The notes: generated by a model from the letters alone, not told the origin. Numbered from the stretch's first letter, positions 10,027-19,005 are shown. The stretch is DNA of 64,000 nt from Janibacter limosus NBRC 16128 (GCF_001570985.1 NZ_BCSS01000002.1:87648-151647), one strand, 5' to 3'. Numbers and translations: made by a program.

Positions 10027-11195
10027 AGCACCCATCCATCGGTCTGCACGATCGCGGGGCGCTCCGGCTCCTGCGGTGCAACCGTCGAGGGGGTGTCGTC
10101 GCCGGGATCCGTGGCGGGCGGCGGCGTGGATGTCGGTGTCGTGGGCGACGGTGAGCTCGGCTCGGGGGTGGTTGGCTCAGGATCCGTGGGCTCGGGATCC
10201 GTGTCCGGTGCGCACTCTGCTCGAGGCGCCGTGCCACCCGGTGCCGGGCGCTCCGTCCCCAGGTCGTTGAAGACCTCCTCGAGCACGGACGGTCGGGCCG
10301 GCATGAGGGCGTCGACGCAGGTGCCGATCACCTGCGCGTAGGTCGCGGCATCATCCGGCGCGCTGCCGCTGAACCATGCGTGGACGGCGTAGCCGTCGCG
10401 GTGGGCGCGATCGACGAAGTCACGGTTGACCACCCGGATGCCGGAGTAGGTGATGGGCACCTGCAGCGCGACGACGCCCTCGGGCAGCGGAGTGCCCGAC
10501 AGGTAGTAGCCGATCATCGCGTCCTGCCCCGCCGACATGTCGATGGCCGGGGCCAGCTCGTGGAAGCGCATCAAGGCATCGTCGGAGAAGGAGCCCACGA
10601 TGAGGTCACGTCGGTCCGTGCCCTGCAGCCGCTCGCCGAGCACCTGCGCCGTGTCGAGGAAGGACTGCGGAGTCCCCGTGCCTTTGATCTCGATGTTGAC
10701 CGGTGTGGCGGGGAAGCGCTCGAGGACATCTGAGAGCGAGGCGATGCCGAAGTCAGCTGGCTCGTGGCCGTCAACGACCACATCGCCGTGTCGCGCGCCG
10801 CGCAGGGGGTACGTCGCCGATGGGTCGTCGTGCACGGTGCTGCGGCCGGGGACGAACCAGTGGGCTGCGTCCATCGCCCGCTGCTGGTCCATCGTGTAGG
10901 AGTCGACGCGCCCCGTGTGGTCCGTCGAGTCATCGACCGTCGCGTCGTGGATGACCGCCAGGTCGTCGTCCGCAGTCACCTGCACGTCGAGTTCGAGCAT
11001 GTCGGCGCCGAGGGACTCGGCTCGCTCGAAGGCGTACATGGTGTTCATCGGTGCCTCGTCCTCACCACCGGAGTGCGCCATGTCCATGACCCGTTGACCG
11101 AGCCACGGGTTGTCCGTGGCGGGCGCGGATGCGGCCGTGGTCGTGCCCACGGCGAGGAGGAGGGTGGACAACGAGGCGACGATGGCTGTGCGCAC
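10023..11195 (-). CDS. Secreted glycerophosphodiester phosphodiesterase-like protein
   Basis: The 390-residue protein begins with a signal peptide (hydrophobic stretch IVASLSTLLLAVGTTTAASA, residues about 4-23) and continues as a GDPD-type TIM barrel with LELDVQVTADDDLAVIHDA carrying acidic metal ligands and a histidine. The usual HRG motif near the N-terminus is changed to HSG (MAHSGGEDEAPMNTMYAF), so the phosphate-binding Arg is missing. Residues from about 330 form a Pro/Thr/Glu-rich tail of DPEPT and PTTP units, probably a wall-spanning stalk. The GTG start has no Shine-Dalgarno, but TAGGGT (11203-11208) lies seven bases upstream, fitting a leaderless mRNA. Activity on glycerophosphodiesters is uncertain. 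Confidence 0.75.
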   Translation of the reverse strand: MRTAIVASLSTLLLAVGTTTAASAPATDNPWLGQRVMDMAHSGGEDEAPMNTMYAFERAESLGADMLELDVQVTADDDLAVIHDATVDDSTDHTGRVDSYTMDQQRAMDAAHWFVPGRSTVHDDPSATYPLRGARHGDVVVDGHEPADFGIASLSDVLERFPATPVNIEIKGTGTPQSFLDTAQVLGERLQGTDRRDLIVGSFSDDALMRFHELAPAIDMSAGQDAMIGYYLSGTPLPEGVVALQVPITYSGIRVVNRDFVDRAHRDGYAVHAWFSGSAPDDAATYAQVIGTCVDALMPARPSVLEEVFNDLGTERPAPGGTAPRAECAPDTDPEPTDPEPTTPEPSSPSPTTPTSTPPPATDPGDDTPSTVAPQEPERPAIVQTDGWVL

Positions 11196-11246
11196 CCTCG
11201 TGACCCTAGCGAGTCAACGGGTTCCGCGACAGGGTGCGGGCCGGGC

Positions 11247-11567
11247 TCAGGAGGTGGAGGACCAGCCGACCATGGAGATCAGGAATCCGAAGTAGCAGCA
11301 GACGAAGAGCACCAGCCCGACGAAGTAGACCGTGCCGACGATCCCGGTGATCTTGCCGACCTTGGCGTGGTCCCGGTTGGTCCAGCCTGCCTCCGGGTGT
11401 GCGTCGATCTCCTCCAGCGCCTTGGCCCCGAGGACCCACGCGACGATGCCGACGCCCGGCACGAGCGTCAGGCCGACGATGCCCAGCACCATGGCTGCCG
11501 TGGCATTGCCGTGGCTGCGCTGGACGGGGAAGGGCGACGGGGGTGGGAGCTGAGGAGGCTGCGTCAT
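11247..11567 (-). CDS. DUF4190 membrane protein A
   Basis: The 106-residue protein has a Pro-rich N-terminus, a first membrane helix (ATAAMVLGIVGLTLVPGVGIVAWVLG), a soluble DRDHAKVGK-type segment, and a second helix with VYFVGLVLFVCCYFGFLI. This is the DUF4190 pattern of small actinobacterial membrane proteins of unknown function. A TAGCGT box lies nine bases before the ATG. The neighbouring gene at 11580-11960 is a clear paralogue, sharing the NRDHAKxGKI segment. Confidence 0.7.
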   Translation of the reverse strand: MTQPPQLPPPSPFPVQRSHGNATAAMVLGIVGLTLVPGVGIVAWVLGAKALEEIDAHPEAGWTNRDHAKVGKITGIVGTVYFVGLVLFVCCYFGFLISMVGWSSTS

Positions 11568-11579
11568 GATGCGACCACG

Positions 11580-11960
11580 CTAGCTGGCGACGATGCTCAG
11601 GATCATCGCGCCCGACCACAGCACGAAGAGGCCGCCAAAGAAGAGGGTCCCGACCATCCCGAGGATCTTGCCGATCTTGGCGTGGTCCCGGTTGGCCCAG
11701 AACACACCCGGCTGGGCGTCCATGTCCCGCCCTGCCGTGTGGCCCATGTACCAGGCCACGGGGCAGGTGAAGACGCAGAGCATGAAGCCGATGAGCGCCA
11801 GCGTGAACGCGGTCGTGGCTCGGGGATGGCTGATCGGGGGTGTCCATGCATGAGGGTTCGGCGGTCCCCCGTATGGAGACGGCTGACCCGCGTACGGAGC
11901 GTGATACCCAGGAGGCGGAGGCTGGTATCCCGACGACGGAGGGAGGGGCGGCATGCTCAT
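11580..11960 (-). CDS. DUF4190 membrane protein B (paralogue of the next gene)
   Basis: The 126-residue protein has about 45 residues of Pro/Tyr/Gly-rich sequence (PPPPGYHAPYAGQPSPYGG) followed by two membrane helices (FTLALIGFMLCVFTCPVAWYMG and GTLFFGGLFVLWSGAMIL) separated by FWANRDHAKIGKI. It is a tandem duplicate of the 106-residue gene downstream, 12 bases away on the same strand. The start may be the ATG at 11960 or 11954; neither has a good Shine-Dalgarno, and a TACGCT box lies ten bases before 11960. Function unknown. Confidence 0.65.
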   Translation of the reverse strand: MSMPPLPPSSGYQPPPPGYHAPYAGQPSPYGGPPNPHAWTPPISHPRATTAFTLALIGFMLCVFTCPVAWYMGHTAGRDMDAQPGVFWANRDHAKIGKILGMVGTLFFGGLFVLWSGAMILSIVAS

Positions 11961-12031
11961 GATGCTGCTCAGCGTAGGCGGGCGAGGCAGAGACGCACAT
12001 GGGGAGGACTGCCCTCCCGGCCACGGGTCGA

Positions 12032-12052
12032 TACTGTCGTGACCGCGGTCAC
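12032..12052 (+). promoter_or_regulatory. Promoter box and 14-bp palindrome before tdh
   Basis: A TACTGT minus-10-like hexamer (12032-12037) is followed at 12039-12052 by the perfect palindrome GTGACCGCGGTCAC. The palindrome covers the expected transcription start, a typical repressor position, 30 bases before the tdh start codon. The regulator is not identified. Confidence 0.45.
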
Positions 12053-12081
12053 CCCCGCACCCCTCTCGACAGGAGTAGTTG

Positions 12082-13122
12082 ATGCGCGCACTGGTCAAAC
12101 CCCGACCGGGACCCGGCCTCGAGCTGGTCGATGTCCCCGAGCCACATGCCGGGGACGGCGAGGTGAGGATCCGGGTCCTCCGGGCAGGTCTCTGTGGCAC
12201 CGACCTCCACCTGCACGGATGGGACGACTGGGCTGCCGGAGCGGTCCCGAGCACTCCACAGGTCATCGGTCACGAGTTCTACGGCGAGGTCGACGAGGCG
12301 GGTCCCGGCGTCACCTCCGTCGCCATCGGTGACCGGGTCTCCGGTGAGGGCCACCTCGTGTGCAGCAGCTGCCGCAACTGCCGCGCCGGGCGACGCCACC
12401 TGTGCATCAACACCATCGGCGTCGGGGTCAACCGCGACGGCGCCTTCGCCGACTACGTCGTCATCCCCGCGGACAACACCTGGGTGCATCACGACGACAT
12501 CGGCCCGGACCTGGGTGCCGTCTTCGACCCGCTGGGCAATGCCGTCCACACGACGCTGTCCTTCCCCCTCGCGGGCGAGGACGTGGTCATCACCGGAGCC
12601 GGACCGATCGGCGTCATGGCCGCAGCCGTCGCACGCCACGTCGGAGCCCGCTACATCGCGGTCACCGACCTGTCCGACACCCGTCTCGAGCTGGCGCAAA
12701 GCGCCGGTGCCGACCTGCTCGTCAATGCCGGCCGGTCCAACCTCGGCGAGGCGATGCGTGAGCTGGGGATGAAGGAGGGCTTCGACGTCGGGCTCGAGAT
12801 GTCAGGTGCTCCGCCGGCCGTGGCGGACATGCTCGACCACCTCAACCACGGCGGCCGCATCGCCATGCTGGGCCTGCCCAAGGACCCCTACTCGATCGAC
12901 TGGGGCAAGGTCATCACCCACATGATCACCATCAAGGGCATCTACGGACGGGAGATGTACGACACCTGGTACACGATGAGCTCGATGCTCTCGACCTCGC
13001 CGGCGCTGCGCGAGGCGATCTCCGCGGTCATCACCCACCGATTTCCGGCGGAGCAATGGCAGGACGCCTTCACCACAGCCGCCTCGGGAGAGTGCGGCAA
13101 GGTCATCATGGACTGGAGCTGA
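12082..13122 (+). CDS. tdh: L-threonine 3-dehydrogenase
   Basis: The 346-residue zinc alcohol dehydrogenase family protein oxidises L-threonine to 2-amino-3-ketobutyrate with NAD. It shows catalytic zinc residues in GLCGTD and GHEFYGEV, a structural zinc cluster CSSCRNCRAGRRHLC near residue 100, and the coenzyme motif GAGPIGVMAA. AGGAG at 12071-12075 fixes the ATG. The kbl gene follows after three bases, the classic tdh-kbl pair for threonine-to-glycine conversion, so the assignment rests on both sequence and partner. Confidence 0.92.
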   Translation: MRALVKPRPGPGLELVDVPEPHAGDGEVRIRVLRAGLCGTDLHLHGWDDWAAGAVPSTPQVIGHEFYGEVDEAGPGVTSVAIGDRVSGEGHLVCSSCRNCRAGRRHLCINTIGVGVNRDGAFADYVVIPADNTWVHHDDIGPDLGAVFDPLGNAVHTTLSFPLAGEDVVITGAGPIGVMAAAVARHVGARYIAVTDLSDTRLELAQSAGADLLVNAGRSNLGEAMRELGMKEGFDVGLEMSGAPPAVADMLDHLNHGGRIAMLGLPKDPYSIDWGKVITHMITIKGIYGREMYDTWYTMSSMLSTSPALREAISAVITHRFPAEQWQDAFTTAASGECGKVIMDWS

Positions 13123-13125
13123 CGC

Positions 13126-14319
13126 ATGTACACGATCAAGGACGACCTCACGGCCACCCTGCAGGAGATCCGCGACGCGGGCCTGTGGAAGGCCGAGCGA
13201 GAGCTCACCAGCCCCCAGCAGGCCCACATCACGACGACCAAGGCGCAGGCCATCAACTTCTGCGCCAACAACTACCTCGGGCTCGCCGACCACCCCGACG
13301 TCCGGGATGCTGCGTCGGCAGCCTTGCAGGAGTGGGGCTTCGGCATGGCGAGCGTGCGCTTCATCTGCGGCACCCAAGAGCTGCACACCCGTCTGGAGGC
13401 GAGCATCTCCGACTTCCTGCAGAGGGAGGAGACGATCCTCTACTCGAGCTGTTTCGACGCCAACGGCGGCGTCTTCGAGGTGCTCTTCGGCGAGGGTGAC
13501 GCGATCATCTCCGACGCGCTCAACCACGCCTCGTTGATCGATGGCATCCGCCTGTCCAAGGCCTCCCGGTACCGCTACGCCAATGCCGACATGGACGATC
13601 TGCGCCTGCAGCTCGAGGCGGCCCAGGGGGCACGCCGCACCGTCATCGTCACCGACGGCGTCTTCTCGATGGACGGCTACCTCGCCCCCCTGGAGCAGAT
13701 CTGCGACCTCGCCGAGGAGTACGGCGCCATGGTGCTCGTCGACGACTCGCACGCCGTGGGCTTCGTCGGCGACGGCGGGCGCGGCACACCCGAGGCGTGT
13801 GGCGTCATGGACCGCGTCGACCTCATCACGGGCACCCTCGGCAAGGCCCTGGGCGGTGCCAGCGGCGGCTACGTCACCGGTCCCGCCGAGGTGGTGGCAC
13901 TGCTGCGGCAGCGGTCACGTCCGTACCTCTTCTCCAACGCGGTCGCTCCCGTCGTGGCAGCAGGCTCGCTCAAGGCGATCGAGATCGCTCGCGATGCCGA
14001 TGACGGCCGCGCGGCCTTGCGGCGCAACACGTCGATGTTTCGCGAGCTGATGACCGAGGCCGGCTTCGACCTCCTGCCGGGCACCCACCCGATCACCCCC
14101 GTCATGTTTCCCGGGGAGGACGGTGCCCGTCAGGCCGCGCAGATCGCGGACGTGATGCTCGAGCACGGCGTCTACGTCATCGCCTTCAGCTATCCGGTGG
14201 TCCCCCAGGGCCAGGCCAGGATCCGGGTGCAGCTCTCTGCGGCCCACAGCGAGGAGGACGTGCGCACGTGTGTGCGGGCCTTCATCGCGGCGCGCTCCGA
14301 GGTCCTGGGCACGGACTGA
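13126..14319 (+). CDS. kbl: Glycine C-acetyltransferase (2-amino-3-ketobutyrate CoA ligase)
   Basis: This 397-residue PLP enzyme of the alpha-oxoamine synthase family cleaves 2-amino-3-ketobutyrate with CoA into glycine and acetyl-CoA. The PLP lysine is Lys240 in [16 protein letters not shown]. Other family marks are [10 protein letters not shown] near the N-terminus, [12 protein letters not shown], and the [15 protein letters not shown] cofactor-binding segment. It is probably co-translated with tdh. The glycine made here could be used by the glycine cleavage genes further along. Confidence 0.93.
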   Translation: MYTIKDDLTATLQEIRDAGLWKAERELTSPQQAHITTTKAQAINFCANNYLGLADHPDVRDAASAALQEWGFGMASVRFICGTQELHTRLEASISDFLQREETILYSSCFDANGGVFEVLFGEGDAIISDALNHASLIDGIRLSKASRYRYANADMDDLRLQLEAAQGARRTVIVTDGVFSMDGYLAPLEQICDLAEEYGAMVLVDDSHAVGFVGDGGRGTPEACGVMDRVDLITGTLGKALGGASGGYVTGPAEVVALLRQRSRPYLFSNAVAPVVAAGSLKAIEIARDADDGRAALRRNTSMFRELMTEAGFDLLPGTHPITPVMFPGEDGARQAAQIADVMLEHGVYVIAFSYPVVPQGQARIRVQLSAAHSEEDVRTCVRAFIAARSEVLGTD

Positions 14320-14340
14320 CGGCAGCGGTGGTCCGGCTCC

Positions 14341-14961
14341 TCACTCGAAGGGGGCCGGGTCGCCTGCTCCGTACCGCGCGATGACGGCCTCGCCCGAGGA
14401 CAGGTCGACGACGGTCGTCGGCTCGGTGCTCACCTCACCGGCGTCGACGACGATGTCGACCTGGTGGTCGAGGGCCTCCTTGACGTCCCACCCGAAGGTC
14501 GGGGTCTGATCCTCCCCCGGCAGGATCAGGGTGGAGATGAGCATGGGGTCTCCGAGGCCGTCGAGCAGAGCCCGCGACAGCGGATGGCTGGGGATGCGCA
14601 CACCCACCGTCTTCTTCTTCGCGTGGAGCAGCCGCTTGGGCACCTCCTTGGTCGCCGGGAGGATGAAGGTGTACGGCCCGGGAGTCGCGGACTTGATGGC
14701 CCGGAAGATCGAGTTGTCGATGAGGACGAGCTGTCCGAGCTGGGCGAAGTCCGCGCACAGCAGCGTGTAGTGGTGCTTGTCGTCCAGCTGGCGGATGTCG
14801 CGGATGCGGTCCTTGATCGCCTGGTCGTCCAGTCGCCCACCGAGGGCATAGCCGGAGTCGGTCGGGAAGGCGACGAGGTCGCCCTCTCGCACTCGCTCGA
14901 CGACCTGGCCGACGGTGCGGGGCTGGGGATTGTCGGGGTGGACTTCGACGAAGGTGGCCAT
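14341..14961 (-). CDS. YciO/Sua5 family protein (threonylcarbamoyl-AMP synthase-like)
   Basis: The 206-residue protein has the YrdC/Sua5 fold signature: DLVAFPTDSGYALGG near residue 30, KHHYTLLC, PGPYTFILPATKEVPK and VGVRIPSHPLSRALL. The sequence is closer to the YciO branch than to TsaC/Sua5, and it lacks the C-terminal Sua5 domain. Function may be L-threonylcarbamoyladenylate synthesis for tRNA t6A or a related nucleotide role. The ATG has no Shine-Dalgarno but a TAGGGT box (14968-14973) lies six bases upstream, suggesting a leaderless transcript. It converges on kbl. Confidence 0.75.
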   Translation of the reverse strand: MATFVEVHPDNPQPRTVGQVVERVREGDLVAFPTDSGYALGGRLDDQAIKDRIRDIRQLDDKHHYTLLCADFAQLGQLVLIDNSIFRAIKSATPGPYTFILPATKEVPKRLLHAKKKTVGVRIPSHPLSRALLDGLGDPMLISTLILPGEDQTPTFGWDVKEALDHQVDIVVDAGEVSTEPTTVVDLSSGEAVIARYGAGDPAPFE

Positions 14962-14979
14962 GGCGCCACCCTAGGACCC

Positions 14980-16032
14980 TCAGGCCGCTGTGCCCAGCTC
15001 CTGCGACAACTGTGCCGCCAACCTCTTGGCGGTCCGGCCCACGCCGATGAGGGTCGCGGACGCTGGACCCGTCCAGTCGCCGTACCCCACGAAGGACACC
15101 CGCGGATCCCTCACCGCCCGGTTGTCCACGACCTCCGGGTGGCCGTCGGAGGTGCGCAGCCGCAGCGACCGCAGGTGGCGCAGCGCCGGGCGGTACCCGG
15201 TGCACCAGATGATCGCGTCGAGTTCGAGCAGGTCGCGGCCGATGACGGCTCCGTCGGGGACGATCCGGTCGAACATCGCCCGGACCCGAAGGGCACCCTG
15301 GGCCCGGGCCTCGCGCACCCGGGGCAAGGCGACGATGTTGCCGACGAACTCCGCCTCCATCGTCTCGGGGTCCACGGCGTGCTGCCGGGCGGTGGCCCGG
15401 TCGAAGAGGTGCCTCCCGTCGACGTCGTCAGGGAGGAAACGCAGCCGTCGGGCCGAGACCAGCGAGACGCGCTCTGCGGTACCAAGGAGGTCTGCGGTGA
15501 TCTGGACCCCGGAGTTGCCGCCGCCCACGACGGCGACTCGCTGGCCGGCGAAGTCTGCGGGACCGCGGTAGTGGGCACTGTGCAGCTGGCGACCGGCGAA
15601 GCTGGCCTGTCCTTCGACGAGGGGTACGAAGGGTGCCGACCACGTGCCGGTGGCACTGACCACATGTCTCGCGCGCACGTCGCCACGATCGGTGACCACC
15701 GTGAGCCCATCGGGCGCCGCGCGCACATCGCGGACGGTCACGGGACGCTCCACCGCCAGGTCGTAGTGCTCCTCGTAGGCGCGCAGGTAGGCGATCACAT
15801 GATCGACGGGCGGGAAGGTGTCCGGGTGAGGTGGCATGGGCCACCCGTGGAGCGAGGAGTACGCCGCCGGCGAGAAGAGACGAAGGGAGGGCCAGGTCGC
15901 CTGCCAAGCGCCACCCGGCTCGCGCTGCTCGTCGAGGACGACGTGCTCGATGCCGAGCCGCCGCAGGTGATAGGCAGTCACGAGCCCCGCCTGACCACCC
16001 CCGACGATCGCGACGTCGACGTCACGGCGCAT
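14980..16032 (-). CDS. Flavin-containing monooxygenase-like NAD(P)/FAD oxidoreductase
   Basis: The 350-residue protein has an N-terminal FAD site VGGGQAGLVTAYHLRRLG, the GGAW motif common in class B flavin monooxygenases, and a second dinucleotide site VVGGGNSGVQIT near residue 185. ATG motif-like sequences (SATGTWS and WCTGYRPAL) complete the family set. Substrate is unknown; related proteins include putative flavin monooxygenases near metalloid and sulfur genes. The ATG follows seven bases after the osmC stop, so the two are probably co-transcribed. Confidence 0.75.
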   Translation of the reverse strand: MRRDVDVAIVGGGQAGLVTAYHLRRLGIEHVVLDEQREPGGAWQATWPSLRLFSPAAYSSLHGWPMPPHPDTFPPVDHVIAYLRAYEEHYDLAVERPVTVRDVRAAPDGLTVVTDRGDVRARHVVSATGTWSAPFVPLVEGQASFAGRQLHSAHYRGPADFAGQRVAVVGGGNSGVQITADLLGTAERVSLVSARRLRFLPDDVDGRHLFDRATARQHAVDPETMEAEFVGNIVALPRVREARAQGALRVRAMFDRIVPDGAVIGRDLLELDAIIWCTGYRPALRHLRSLRLRTSDGHPEVVDNRAVRDPRVSFVGYGDWTGPASATLIGVGRTAKRLAAQLSQELGTAA

Positions 16033-16038
16033 ACAGGC

Positions 16039-16494
16039 TCAGGCGTCCTCTGCGGTCATCTCGACCGGTGTCCCGATCTGCACGGTGCGCGAGACGGTGC
16101 ACAGGCGATCGCGCGACTGGGCCACCGATCGCGGGAAGGCGGCGCGAGCTGCGTCGCCCCCTTCGCCCTCGGGGAAGCCGATCCGGAAGGTGACCTCGAG
16201 GTCGGTCATGTGGTTGCCGTCCTCCGGCGTCGAGGCCTTGGTCCCCTCGGCGACGACGACGAAGGAGTCCGGCTCGGCCCGACGGGAGGTGATGTGGTCC
16301 ACGTCGACCGAGCTGCACCCGGCCAGCGCCGCGAGCAGGAGCTCGACCGGGGTGAAGTCGTCGGTCGAGCCGTCGCCGATGGTGATCGTGCCACCGCGCG
16401 CATTGCGCAGCTCGTAGCTGCCCAGAGCCAGCCGCGTCAGCTCCACGCTGCGGTGCCCGGGCCCGGTGCCGCCCGTCGTCTCGTCGCTCGTCAT
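16039..16494 (-). CDS. OsmC family peroxiredoxin-like protein
   Basis: The 151-residue protein has the OsmC fold marks: FTPVELLLAALAGCSSVDVDHIT with the first redox cysteine and a second in SRDRLCTVSRTV. Proteins of this family reduce organic hydroperoxides using a dithiol, or act as small thiol-dependent hydrolases. GGAGGT before the ATG supports the start. It precedes a flavin monooxygenase-like gene on the same strand and diverges from a histidine phosphatase. Confidence 0.82.
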   Translation of the reverse strand: MTSDETTGGTGPGHRSVELTRLALGSYELRNARGGTITIGDGSTDDFTPVELLLAALAGCSSVDVDHITSRRAEPDSFVVVAEGTKASTPEDGNHMTDLEVTFRIGFPEGEGGDAARAAFPRSVAQSRDRLCTVSRTVQIGTPVEMTAEDA

Positions 16495-16576
16495 GCCTAC
16501 CTCCAGATTGGGGTGAGGGTCCCTCTGCGAACACTCGGTCCGATCCTCGCAGACCGTGCCCGACTAGTCTCAACGC

Positions 16577-17173
16577 ATGCCTGTGATCCCCTCCGGACGA
16601 CTCATCCTCCTTCGCCACGGTGAGACGCAGTGGAGCCGCGATGGTCTCCACACCGGGCTGACCGACCTGCCGCTGACCGATGTCGGGCGGTCCCAGGCAC
16701 GGGCATCCGGGCAGCGCCTGGTGGAGCTGGGGATCGACCCGGTGCACGTGCTCTCCTCGGACCTGCAGCGCGCACGGGACACGGCCGAGCTCGCCGGGCT
16801 GAGCGCGCAAGTCGACCCGGAGCTGCACGAGTGGGACTACGGCGGGTACGAAGGGCGCTCCACCGCGCAGATCCGTGAGTCCACCGGTACCGACTGGGAT
16901 GTCTTCGGCGACGGCGTCGTCGCCGGGGAGACACCCGGCGAGACCGTCGTGGAGGTGGCGGCACGAGCCTCACGGGTGCTCATGCGGGTCCGGCCCCATC
17001 TCGATCAGGGGGACGTCGTCCTCGTCGGGCACGGGCACACCTCTCGCATCCTCGCGACGGTGTGGCTGAGGACCTCACCTCGGCTGGCTGCGCAGCTCAC
17101 CTTCGACGCGGCGCACCTGTCGGTGCTGGGTCACCACCGCGAGGACCCGTGCATCATCAGCTGGAACTGCTGA
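16577..17173 (+). CDS. Histidine phosphatase family protein
   Basis: The 198-residue protein has the phosphohistidine RHG motif in LILLRHGETQWSRDGLHTG near residue 10, the VLSSDLQRARDTAEL segment, an acidic ELHEWDYGGYEG segment and the second histidine in VLVGHGHTSRIL. It belongs to the branch containing phosphoglycerate mutase-like and broad-specificity phosphatases; the substrate is not evident. A TAGTCT box at 16565-16570 lies six bases before the ATG and there is no Shine-Dalgarno, so the mRNA is probably leaderless. Confidence 0.83.
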   Translation: MPVIPSGRLILLRHGETQWSRDGLHTGLTDLPLTDVGRSQARASGQRLVELGIDPVHVLSSDLQRARDTAELAGLSAQVDPELHEWDYGGYEGRSTAQIRESTGTDWDVFGDGVVAGETPGETVVEVAARASRVLMRVRPHLDQGDVVLVGHGHTSRILATVWLRTSPRLAAQLTFDAAHLSVLGHHREDPCIISWNC

Positions 17174-17179
17174 GGCCGC

Positions 17180-18661
17180 TCAAGGCAGCGGCCACGTGTG
17201 CACGGGGTCGTTGCGGTGCATGTGCTCCGAATACAGCCGAGTCATCTCGGCCAGCGCCGCAGAGCGGTCGAGCCCGCCCTCCTCGAGCCGCCGGACACAC
17301 TCGGTCTGCCACACCGCGCCATTGACACCGCTCGTGCACCGGCCCTCGATGACGTTGAGATACCGCGTGATGACTGCGTCCGAGACGCCCCAGTCCTCCA
17401 GACCCCGGCGGGCCAGCGGGAGCAGGTGGCGCACGGTCAGCTCATCGGCACCGAGCTCGCCGAGCCCCGGCCAGTACAAGCGGGCGTTGATGCCGTCGCG
17501 GGCGGCCGCCTCGAAGTTGGCCTGCGCCGCGGGGAAGGACATCTGCGTCCAGATCGGGCGGTCCTCGTTGGCGAGGGTGCGCACGCAGCCGTAGTAGAAG
17601 GCGGCATTGGCCAAGGTGTCGATGATCGTGGGCCCCGCGGGGAGCACCCGATTTTCAACCCGGACGTGCGGGCGACCGTTGCCCGGGTCGTAGATGGGCC
17701 GATTCCAGCGGTACACGGTGCCGTTGTGCAGGTTGAGCTCGCCGAGCTCGGGGGTGCCACCGGCGCCGAGCACCGCGACGGGGTCCTCCTCGGTGGTCTC
17801 TGCAAGGAGTGCCGGGAAGTAGCGCACGTTTTCTTCGAAGAGGTCGAAAATCGAGGTGATCCACCGCTCGCCGAAGAAGACCCGAGGCCGCACGCCCTGG
17901 TTCTTCAGCTCGATCGGGCGCGTGTCGGTCGCCTGGGAGAAGAGTGCGATCCGCGTCTCGGCGTGCAGCCGCCGCCCGAAGAAGAAGGGCGAGTTGGCGG
18001 CGAGCGCGATCTGCGGGGCGGAGATGATCTGTGCGGCATTCCAGTGGTCGGCGAACTGGCCGGGTCCGACCTGGAGATGGAGCTGGACCGAGGTGCACGC
18101 CGACTCGGGTGCGATCGAGTCGGCGAAGGTGTGCAGCCGCTCCCCCGTCGGCCCCTCGATGTCGATGACGATGTCCTCGCCCCGGGCGACGAAGATCGAG
18201 TCGTTGAGTGCCGTGTACCGGTTGTTGGCGCTGATCCACTCCCCTTGGAAGTGCTCAGGGCGGATCGTCGGCAGGATCCCGATCTGCAGGATGCTCGCGC
18301 CCGCTTCGCGCGCCTTGCCCTCGGCGCGGTTGAGGGAGGTGCGCAGACTCTCCTCGAGCTGGAGCGCGGAGTCGCCCGGCAGCGGACGCGGTGCGACGTT
18401 GAGCTCGATGTTGAACTGCGCGAGCTCGGTCTGGTACTCGGCGTCGGCGATGGCCTCGAGCACCTCGTCGTTGACGAAGGCGGGCTGCTGGTCCTCGTCG
18501 ATGAGGTTGAGCTCGATCTCCAGACCGGTCAGCGGCACATCGTCGTCGAAGGCCCTCTCACTGAGCATGCGCTCGAAGACGTCGAGGTTCTGGCGGACCT
18601 TTTCGCGGTAGCGCTGGCGTTCCTCGCGCGAGTAGCTCTGCGCAGTGACTTCCTTGCCCAT
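17180..18661 (-). CDS. Glutamate-cysteine ligase family 2 protein
   Basis: The 493-residue protein matches the GCS2 family (PF04107) that joins glutamate to cysteine or a related amino group using ATP. Family-like segments include TGLEIELNLIDEDQQP near residue 50, an ATP-grasp-like core with FNIELNVAPRPLPG, and RVENRVLPAGPTIIDTLANAAF. No glutathione synthetase gene is nearby, and actinobacteria usually use mycothiol, so the product could be gamma-glutamylcysteine for another purpose or a different gamma-glutamyl amide. AGGTGGAG sets the ATG at 18661; a TAGATT box lies further upstream (18697-18702). It converges tightly on the histidine phosphatase gene. Confidence 0.75.
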   Translation of the reverse strand: MGKEVTAQSYSREERQRYREKVRQNLDVFERMLSERAFDDDVPLTGLEIELNLIDEDQQPAFVNDEVLEAIADAEYQTELAQFNIELNVAPRPLPGDSALQLEESLRTSLNRAEGKAREAGASILQIGILPTIRPEHFQGEWISANNRYTALNDSIFVARGEDIVIDIEGPTGERLHTFADSIAPESACTSVQLHLQVGPGQFADHWNAAQIISAPQIALAANSPFFFGRRLHAETRIALFSQATDTRPIELKNQGVRPRVFFGERWITSIFDLFEENVRYFPALLAETTEEDPVAVLGAGGTPELGELNLHNGTVYRWNRPIYDPGNGRPHVRVENRVLPAGPTIIDTLANAAFYYGCVRTLANEDRPIWTQMSFPAAQANFEAAARDGINARLYWPGLGELGADELTVRHLLPLARRGLEDWGVSDAVITRYLNVIEGRCTSGVNGAVWQTECVRRLEEGGLDRSAALAEMTRLYSEHMHRNDPVHTWPLP

Positions 18662-18726
18662 GTCTCCACCTCTTGCCGAGCGGCTGGTGACGACGAATCT
18701 ACCCACGGTGCGGGCCCGTGACGAGG

Positions 18727-18744
18727 ATCAGACCACGGTCTGAT
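18727..18744. promoter_or_regulatory. Perfect 8-2-8 palindrome
   Basis: ATCAGACCACGGTCTGAT is a perfect inverted repeat with a two-base centre. It lies 66 bases upstream of the ligase start and overlaps the ATG at 18743 of the small membrane frame. Symmetry suggests an operator; the regulator is unknown. Confidence 0.35.
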
Positions 18745-18958
18745 GCGCGCAGCGCTGACCCCGACTTCGCCCCCGGCCCCCTTCGCCCGGGTGAAGGGCT
18801 GGTTGCGCAGGCACCGAGCTCTCGTCGACGCGGTCCTCGTGCTCGGGCTGTGGGTGCTCTTCGCTCTCGTCGCGGCGGGCCACGTCCTGCAGCTCCTCGC
18901 GACCAGCCGTCCGCTGCCCCCGAATCTCCTCGCCGTGGAGTGTTCGGGTCACGATCAG

Positions 18959-19005
18959 GTGGGACGGTGCGGGGAGCCGTCCCACCCCTTCGTCGTGCGA
19001 AGGGG
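18959..19005. terminator. Two tandem hairpins upstream of sbcD
   Basis: The first hairpin pairs GTGGGACGG (18959-18967) with CCGTCCCAC (18977-18985). The second pairs CCCCTTCG (18985-18992) with CGAAGGGG (18998-19005). Together they resemble a terminator, which would make sense if something is transcribed rightwards from about 18740. They end 46 bases before the sbcD start. Confidence 0.45.
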
